Positions 30,116 to 34,979 of a stretch of DNA of 34,979 bases are shown here, in pieces (the stretch's first letter is position 1; each line of letters opens with the position of its first letter). Origin of the DNA: Oscillospiraceae bacterium (GTDB lineage Bacteria > Bacillota > Clostridia > Oscillospirales > CAG-272); the NCBI GenBank assembly GCA_015063895.1, contig SVTG01000020.1, positions 1 through 34,979 on the forward strand, written 5' to 3'. Both the position numbers and the translations under genes were made by a program. A model generated the notes under the pieces. The model saw only the letters and a list, made by a program, of their open reading frames with translations. It did no database searches and was not told the origin of the DNA.

Positions 30116-31360
30116 TTAAGCCGTCATAATACCGTCGGGGTCACAGGTGCTTTTTCGCACATGGTAAAATCCAAAATAAAGCGCCATGCACCATCGCAGC
30201 AATGCGGCGATCACCATGGCCACAGCAAAGCCCCAAAGCCCGAAAAGCAGCGTCGCCGGAATGCCAAGGCCAAGAAAAGCCACACCGAAAACGGCGTTGA
30301 TATAGATCTGATAGGTTTTTTGAGCAAAGCGGATCAGTACCACCATGATCATACTCGTGGTGAAATAAAAGACCTGCGCAAGGCTTCCCAGCCACAAAAA
30401 ACGGTGCGTCATGTCAAATTCAGCGGGATAGAGAAGGAAAAGCATCAAATAACCGCCAAGGGCACACACCGCGGTGCCGATCAGCACCAGGGCGGCGCTG
30501 CCCCACGCTATGCTTCGCATGGCGCGTCGCGTAAGCTTACCGTCGTAACGCACAAGATGCCCGATCAGCACCCCGTTGAGAGGCACTGCCACCAGCGACA
30601 TCGTCTTGCCAAGCAGCGTAGCAAGATAATAGACCGTCACCGCCGAAGCACCAAGCAAAAGCTTAAGTAAGATACGGTCAACGTTCAAAATGAGGTTTGC
30701 GGCGCCCTCGGCCAGGAAAAGAGTGGCAATCAAGGAAAAGCTGCGTCGCCACGCAGGCGAGGGAGTGAGCGGGCGTTTGCCCAGCTGCGGACAGGTAACG
30801 TAAGCCATCACCACACCGAGCGCCTCGCCCACCAAAAGCCCCAAGGGCCAGATACCGGTCTGCCAGACCAAAACGGCACCGATGGCGTAGCCGATCGCAA
30901 TCGTCAGATAATACCCGAAATAGCGGCGATAATTCAGCGTGATCTTATACGCCACGTCCGCATAATAGCGAAAAGCCATCGCCACAAAAAGCAGATAATA
31001 GCATACGTAGGTGGGGGTATCCATAGACACGCCCCCAAAATAGCGCACAGCCAACGTAAGGGGCAGCCCAAGAAGTGAGATCAGCAGCAAAAACAGATTG
31101 TAATCTCCCCCGTTTTCCGCACGCACAGCAGCCGGGGCGGTCATACGGGCATAATTAGCCGCGCACCCCACCGACACCGTAAAAATGTTTACGTATGCCA
31201 TCAGGTATTGCAGCTCACCGTAGCCAACGTCGCCAAAGCGGCGGGCATAGAGCGGAAATACCACGATCTGCGCTACGGCATTCATCAGCACGAGCCCTAA
31301 AATGCTCCACGCAGAATCCCCCAGCAGGCGCTGATATTTTTTGAGAAGTGCACTCAGCAT
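30116..31360 (-). CDS. Wzx-type polysaccharide flippase
   Basis: 414 residues, about twelve membrane helices, of the polysaccharide-export (MATE/MOP) superfamily. The start has the typical amphipathic GDSAWSILGLVLMNAVAQIVVF, then PLYARRFGDVGYGELQYL. Wzx proteins flip undecaprenyl-linked oligosaccharide units outward. The ATG overlaps the rfbH stop by seven bases (ATGCTGA). Placing it after the sugar-nucleotide genes and before the glycosyltransferases supports an O-unit- or teichuronic-like export role. No Wzy polymerase is seen in the window. Confidence 0.87.
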   Translation of the reverse strand: MLSALLKKYQRLLGDSAWSILGLVLMNAVAQIVVFPLYARRFGDVGYGELQYLMAYVNIFTVSVGCAANYARMTAPAAVRAENGGDYNLFLLLISLLGLPLTLAVRYFGGVSMDTPTYVCYYLLFVAMAFRYYADVAYKITLNYRRYFGYYLTIAIGYAIGAVLVWQTGIWPLGLLVGEALGVVMAYVTCPQLGKRPLTPSPAWRRSFSLIATLFLAEGAANLILNVDRILLKLLLGASAVTVYYLATLLGKTMSLVAVPLNGVLIGHLVRYDGKLTRRAMRSIAWGSAALVLIGTAVCALGGYLMLFLLYPAEFDMTHRFLWLGSLAQVFYFTTSMIMVVLIRFAQKTYQIYINAVFGVAFLGLGIPATLLFGLWGFAVAMVIAALLRWCMALYFGFYHVRKSTCDPDGIMTA

Positions 31361-32691
31361 TGCAGCGCCCCTATGACCGTCTTTGCGATATGATCGATCA
31401 TTTCGTCGGTCAAGCCGGGATATACGCCAACCAAGAACGTATCGCGCATAATACGGTCGGTCACGGGCAGATCCCCCACGGTGCGGTATCCGCCGCCGCG
31501 ACGACGCATTTCATCAAAGCAGGGATGCTTGATGAGGTTGCCCGCAAACAGCATGCGCGTTTGCACACCGTGTGATTCCAGATAATTCACTACACGGTCG
31601 CGTGAAACCCCCTCACGGCAGGTAAGCAAAAAGCCAAAGGGCGAAGGCGTGCTGTGTGCACACGCCTCAGGCAAGATCAATTTGTCGGACACGGGCTGCA
31701 AGGCGCGGTAAAGTCGCTCAAAATTGGCGCGACGGCGTGCCACAAACGACGGTAGCTTTTCAAGCTGTGCCACCCCCACCGCAGCCTGCATATCGGTGGC
31801 CTTTAAATTATAACCAAAATGCGCATACACATATTTATGATCATACCCTAGGGGCAGCTCGCCGTATTGACGGTCAAAGCGATGCCCACAGACGTTATCC
31901 TTACCGGGTGGGCAGATGCAATCACGGCCCCAGTCGCGCATGGAACAAATAATGCGGTGCAGCATCGTGTCACGCGTGAGCACGGCACCGCCCTCACCCA
32001 TCGTGATATGGTGGGGAGGATAAAAGCTTGACGTGGAAATATCACCGACCGCGCCGGTTTTGTAAACAGTGCCATCAAAGTCGTATTCGGCACCGAGTGC
32101 GTCACAGTTATCCTCGATCAGCCATAAATCGTATGCATTGCAGAAATTACGCACAGCCTTCAGATCAAAGGGATTGCCCATCGTGTGTGCCACCATGACC
32201 GCCTTTGTCTTGACCGACAGCGCCGCCTCCAGCGCGGCTACGTCAATATTATACTGGGGCAACGTCACGTCAACAAAAACGGGAACGGCCCCGTACTGTA
32301 CAATGGGTGACACCGTGGTAGGAAAGCCCGCCGCTACGGTGATCACCTCATCGCCCGGTAGGATACGGCGCTCGCCGAGCAGCGGCGAGGTCAGGGTCAT
32401 AAAAGCCAGCAGATTGGCCGAGCTGCCCGAGTTGACAAGCGTACAGTAGGGCACGCCGATATAAGCGGCAAGCCCCTTTTCAAACTGCTCGGTATACCGC
32501 CCACCCGTGAGCCAGAACTCAAGAGCACTATCAACAAGGTTGACCATTTCCGCGCGGTCGTATACACGTGCCGCATACGGAATCTTACCGCCCTCTTCAT
32601 CGACACCCCTATGGTAGGTGTCACAATACTCACCCACCAGCCTTAAAATTTTTTGACGTGCCTCGGCGGCACCTTTTCCCGAAATATGCAT
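31354..32691 (-). CDS. rfbH: CDP-4-keto-6-deoxyglucose 3-dehydrase (E1)
   Basis: A PMP- and iron-sulfur-dependent enzyme that removes the C3 hydroxyl, giving the 3,6-dideoxyhexose intermediate. 445 residues, usual for RfbH/AscC. It has the aminotransferase fold (VNSGSSANLLA, EDNCDALGAEYD) but with histidine in place of the PLP-binding lysine in SSFYPPHHITMGEGG (His227/228), the diagnostic change. A cysteine cluster RDCICPPGKDNVCGHRF (Cys258, 260, 268) provides [2Fe-2S] ligands. The ATG at 32691 is preceded by AGGAG inside the end of rfbG. The electron-donating E3 reductase is not in this window. Confidence 0.93.
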   Translation of the reverse strand: MHISGKGAAEARQKILRLVGEYCDTYHRGVDEEGGKIPYAARVYDRAEMVNLVDSALEFWLTGGRYTEQFEKGLAAYIGVPYCTLVNSGSSANLLAFMTLTSPLLGERRILPGDEVITVAAGFPTTVSPIVQYGAVPVFVDVTLPQYNIDVAALEAALSVKTKAVMVAHTMGNPFDLKAVRNFCNAYDLWLIEDNCDALGAEYDFDGTVYKTGAVGDISTSSFYPPHHITMGEGGAVLTRDTMLHRIICSMRDWGRDCICPPGKDNVCGHRFDRQYGELPLGYDHKYVYAHFGYNLKATDMQAAVGVAQLEKLPSFVARRRANFERLYRALQPVSDKLILPEACAHSTPSPFGFLLTCREGVSRDRVVNYLESHGVQTRMLFAGNLIKHPCFDEMRRRGGGYRTVGDLPVTDRIMRDTFLVGVYPGLTDEMIDHIAKTVIGALQC

Positions 32692-32695
32692 CGTA

Positions 32696-33769
32696 TCACT
32701 CCTGTTGATTGTATTGACTTTCATTCAAATATTCATAGATCTGCTGATCTATGACAGCGGCAAGATCTACACCCGTCGCCATCGCTCTTGTAAATTCGAC
32801 CACGCGCGAAAGTGCCTGATAAATATGCCACGTGGGACGCCAGCCGAGCAAGGCCTTGAATTTTGCGGAGTCCAGCCTTAACAGCCCTGCCTCGTGCGGC
32901 CCGTTTCCGCCACCCGTATGCCAGGAAAAGCCCTCGCCCCATAGGCCGGCGAACAGATCAGCCACGGCACCCGTGGTGCAGCAATCTCCCTCATCGGGGC
33001 CGATATTATAGCTGTCTGCCAGCGCTCCGTTTTCAGCTTGTGCCTTGGCCAGCAGCAAATACGCACAAAGGGGCTCAAGCACGTGCTGATAAGGGCGCAC
33101 AGAATGCGGATTTCGCACCGTTGCAGGTCTTTTCCCGAGAGCCGCGCGCACAAGATCGGGCACGATGCGATTTGCGGCAAAATCACCGCCACCGATCACG
33201 TTGCCCGCACGGGCAGTGGAAACAGCAACGCCGCTTGCCGCCAAAAACGAGCGCCGATAAGCCAGCGTCACCAATTCTGCACAAGCCTTGCTGGTACTGT
33301 ATGGATCAAAGCCGCCCAGCGGCTCATTTTCGCGATATCCCCACAGCCATTCTTTATTTTCATACACCTTATCGGTAGTAACGATAATCACGGAGCGCAC
33401 CGACGGCGTTTGACGCACAGCCTCCAACAAGTGAACCGTACCCATAACGTTGGTGGCATAGGTCGCGTGCGGCGCAGCATATCCCTCGTGCACCAGAGCC
33501 TGTGCAGCCAAATGAAATACAACGTCAGGAGCAGTCTTATCAAGCACTGCCAAAAGATGCGCTTGATCACGAATATCACCGCACACGTGGTGAATTTGCC
33601 GTCCTGTTCCCGTTAATTCAAACAGCGACGGCGCAGTGGGAGGCTCCAGTGCATAGCCGATCACCTCCGCACCCATTTGCATCAGCAAACGGCAAAGCCA
33701 CGTGCCCTTGAAGCCCGTATGCCCCGTCACCAGCACGCGCTTTCCGCGATAAAACTCGCGCAGCATCAT
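32696..33769 (-). CDS. rfbG: CDP-glucose 4,6-dehydratase
   Basis: Converts CDP-glucose to CDP-4-keto-6-deoxyglucose. 357 residues, short-chain dehydrogenase (extended) fold: NAD-binding GHTGFKG (16-22), TTDKVYENKEW with the catalytic Thr/Asp region, and YSTSK with the catalytic Tyr and Lys. The KVYENKEW and YRENEPLGG phrases are typical of RfbG. I chose the ATG at 33769, which overlaps the rfbF stop as ATGA; earlier in-frame starts lie deep inside rfbF. Four bases separate its stop from the rfbH start. Confidence 0.94.
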   Translation of the reverse strand: MMLREFYRGKRVLVTGHTGFKGTWLCRLLMQMGAEVIGYALEPPTAPSLFELTGTGRQIHHVCGDIRDQAHLLAVLDKTAPDVVFHLAAQALVHEGYAAPHATYATNVMGTVHLLEAVRQTPSVRSVIIVTTDKVYENKEWLWGYRENEPLGGFDPYSTSKACAELVTLAYRRSFLAASGVAVSTARAGNVIGGGDFAANRIVPDLVRAALGKRPATVRNPHSVRPYQHVLEPLCAYLLLAKAQAENGALADSYNIGPDEGDCCTTGAVADLFAGLWGEGFSWHTGGGNGPHEAGLLRLDSAKFKALLGWRPTWHIYQALSRVVEFTRAMATGVDLAAVIDQQIYEYLNESQYNQQE

Positions 33770-34542
33770 GAGCGCCACCTTTGCCAAGGCGCCCTTCCTT
33801 GCTGCCACAAATGCTCAAGGTGCTCCTTGTCCCGCAGCGTATCCATGCATTGCCAAAATCCCTCGTGGCGAAATGCCATCAGCTGCCCCGCTGCGCAAAG
33901 CCGCTCTAAGGGTGCACGCTCAAAAACTGTCGCATCTCCCTCAATATAATCAAGCACCCGCGGATCAAGCACCATGAATCCCCCATTGATGAGCCCTGCG
34001 TCACTCGCGCTCTTCTCGCGAAAGGCACGTACTGCGTCACCGTCAAGCTGCAATACGCCAAAACGTGAGTCAGGCCGTACGGCAAGCAACGTGGCAAGGC
34101 ATCCGTGTGCACGGTGAAAGGCGACCTCCGCGCGCAGATCAACATCGCAAAGTCCATCACCGTAGGTGAGAAAAAAGGGCCCTGCATCAAGGTATTGCCG
34201 CACACGCTTAAGGCGTCCGCCCGTCATCGTATCGCGCCCCGTATCCACCACGGTTACGCGCCACGGATCACTCGCAGTGTTATGCACCGTCATACTGCGA
34301 TTTTCGGAAAAATCAAAACTCACGTCACTGTGATTAAGATAATAATTGGCAAAAAAATCCTTGATAACGTCCTGCTTGTAGCCCGCACAAATAATAAAAT
34401 CGCAGTAGCCGAACGTCGCGTAATATTTCATAATGTGCCACAAAAGCGGCATACCGCCGATTTCCACCATCGGCTTCGGGCGCAGGTGCGATTCCTCGCT
34501 GATGCGCGTGCCAAATCCGCCTGCCAGAATAACAACCTTCAT
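33766..34542 (-). CDS. rfbF: Glucose-1-phosphate cytidylyltransferase
   Basis: Makes CDP-glucose from CTP and glucose-1-phosphate, the first committed step of the CDP-dideoxyhexose pathway. 258 residues, the family's usual length. N-terminal VVILAGGFGTRISEESHLRP with KPMVEIGG is the nucleotide-binding signature; DTGRDTMTGGRLKRV and FLTYGDGLCDVDL carry the metal-binding aspartate; NGGFMVLD and FWQCMDTLRD complete it. AAAGGAG precedes the ATG at 34542. First gene of the eight-gene minus-strand operon; its leader contains a tRNA-like hairpin. Confidence 0.95.
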   Translation of the reverse strand: MKVVILAGGFGTRISEESHLRPKPMVEIGGMPLLWHIMKYYATFGYCDFIICAGYKQDVIKDFFANYYLNHSDVSFDFSENRSMTVHNTASDPWRVTVVDTGRDTMTGGRLKRVRQYLDAGPFFLTYGDGLCDVDLRAEVAFHRAHGCLATLLAVRPDSRFGVLQLDGDAVRAFREKSASDAGLINGGFMVLDPRVLDYIEGDATVFERAPLERLCAAGQLMAFRHEGFWQCMDTLRDKEHLEHLWQQGRAPWQRWRS

Positions 34543-34562
34543 CGGGCAACTCCTTTTTAATA

Positions 34563-34608
34563 TGGGGTAGCCGCACGGGAGTCGAACCCACAAGCCGTGC
34601 GGCTACCC
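34563..34608 (-). other. tRNA-like minihelix in the rfb leader
   Basis: On the minus strand a 14-bp perfect stem GGGTAGCCGCACGG/CCGTGCGGCTACCC (34608-34595, 34578-34565) encloses CTTGTGGGTTCGACTC, which has the T-loop motif GGGTTCGACTCC. The 3' end reads CTACCCCA with a terminal CCA, resembling a tRNA-His end. The D- and anticodon arms are absent and the acceptor count is one base off canonical, so it is not a functional tRNA. It lies about 20 bases before the rfbF start and within the transcript predicted from 34722-34751. Confidence 0.7.
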
Positions 34609-34721
34609 ATATTTTAGCCTGTTTTCACAATTTTATCCAAGCAACGGATATTTTCATGCCAAGCCGCGAGCCATCCCAAAAGTCACCGACACACATGAGA
34701 TTGTTACAAGACATATACAAA

Positions 34722-34751
34722 AGTATATCACATTCTCTCTTATTCTGTCAA
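34722..34751 (-). promoter_or_regulatory. Promoter for the polysaccharide operon
   Basis: Minus-strand -35 TTGACA (34751-34746), 18 nt, -10 TATACT (34727-34722). The leader to the rfbF ATG is about 175 nt, long enough for regulation, and carries the tRNA-like minihelix. Confidence 0.7.
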
Positions 34752-34801
34752 GGCAACTTGCCCTCTCTGATCTTTTTACTCAATCTTTTTTTCAAAAGCA
34801 C

Positions 34802-34830
34802 TTGACAATTACCTATGAGAATGTTATACT
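34802..34830 (+). promoter_or_regulatory. Promoter for tRNA-Pro
   Basis: -35 TTGACA (34802-34807), 17 nt, -10 TATACT (34825-34830), 23 nt before the tRNA 5' end. Confidence 0.85.
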
Positions 34831-34853
34831 ATTTGTTGTCTTAAAATCAAAAT

Positions 34854-34979
<126 letters not shown>

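Noticed and set aside
34563-34608. Functional tRNA-His
   Set aside because: The D- and anticodon arms are missing and the acceptor stem length is off by one base.

Overview
The window looks like chromosomal DNA from a spore-forming, Gram-positive gut-type Clostridia, probably Oscillospirales or a neighbouring order. The reasons are strong AGGAGG-type ribosome binding sites, TTGACA/TATAAT promoters, a SpoIIQ-like sporulation protein behind a sigma-F-like promoter, a DUF512 radical SAM gene beside der and obg, BspA-type and beta-helix surface proteins, and the short GC-rich interspersed repeats common in uncultured genomes of this group. The taxonomic call is inference; no rRNA gene is present.

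Layout. 1-2400: a hairpin array, a lipoprotein with an SGNH-hydrolase fold, and a divergent LysR regulator; the two promoters overlap inside one palindrome. 2400-3300: tRNA-Gln(CTG) on the minus strand and tRNA-Arg(CCG) on the plus strand, with a doubtful small ORF between them. 3300-3900: two further hairpin arrays and no genes. 3900-9020: a 5'-truncated oxidoreductase remnant, an M20 peptidase, a SpoIIQ-like M23 protein, a fourth hairpin array, a PHP-family hydrolase and a leucine-rich-repeat lipoprotein. 9220-12321: one operon of SGNH hydrolase, dusB, a winged-helix regulator with a degenerate receiver, and murI. 12370-13921: a two-gene minus-strand operon with a membrane-anchored ComEC-type metallo-beta-lactamase. 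14152-19762: a secreted 1,820-residue beta-helix protein followed by a 42-codon small protein. 19870-21000: a repeat-only kilobase. 21005-26382: DUF512 protein, a REP-associated tyrosine transposase (RAYT), der, obg and ppa. 26430-34542: an eight-gene minus-strand operon. It starts with rfbF, rfbG and rfbH, which together make CDP-4-keto-3,6-dideoxyglucose. It continues with a flippase, two glycosyltransferases, a YwaF-type membrane protein and a YfcE-type phosphodiesterase. The right edge holds a tRNA-like hairpin in the rfb leader and the 5' half of a tRNA-Pro gene that is broken at the anticodon loop.

How the genes work together. The minus-strand right arm is a surface-polysaccharide locus: sugar nucleotide synthesis, lipid-linked transfer and export. 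The dusB-murI and DUF512-der-obg-ppa blocks are housekeeping (tRNA modification, D-glutamate for peptidoglycan, ribosome assembly, pyrophosphate removal).

The most unusual content is non-coding. Four compact arrays share one design: a constant 7-10 nt word alternates with ever-different perfect mini-hairpins, and the word switches to its reverse complement halfway through, so each array is a palindrome of palindromes. Separately, a RAYT gene carries two inverted, perfect copies of its neighbouring REP-like sequence inside its own reading frame. Three tRNA-related anomalies and a small protein too short for routine gene calling also merit attention.
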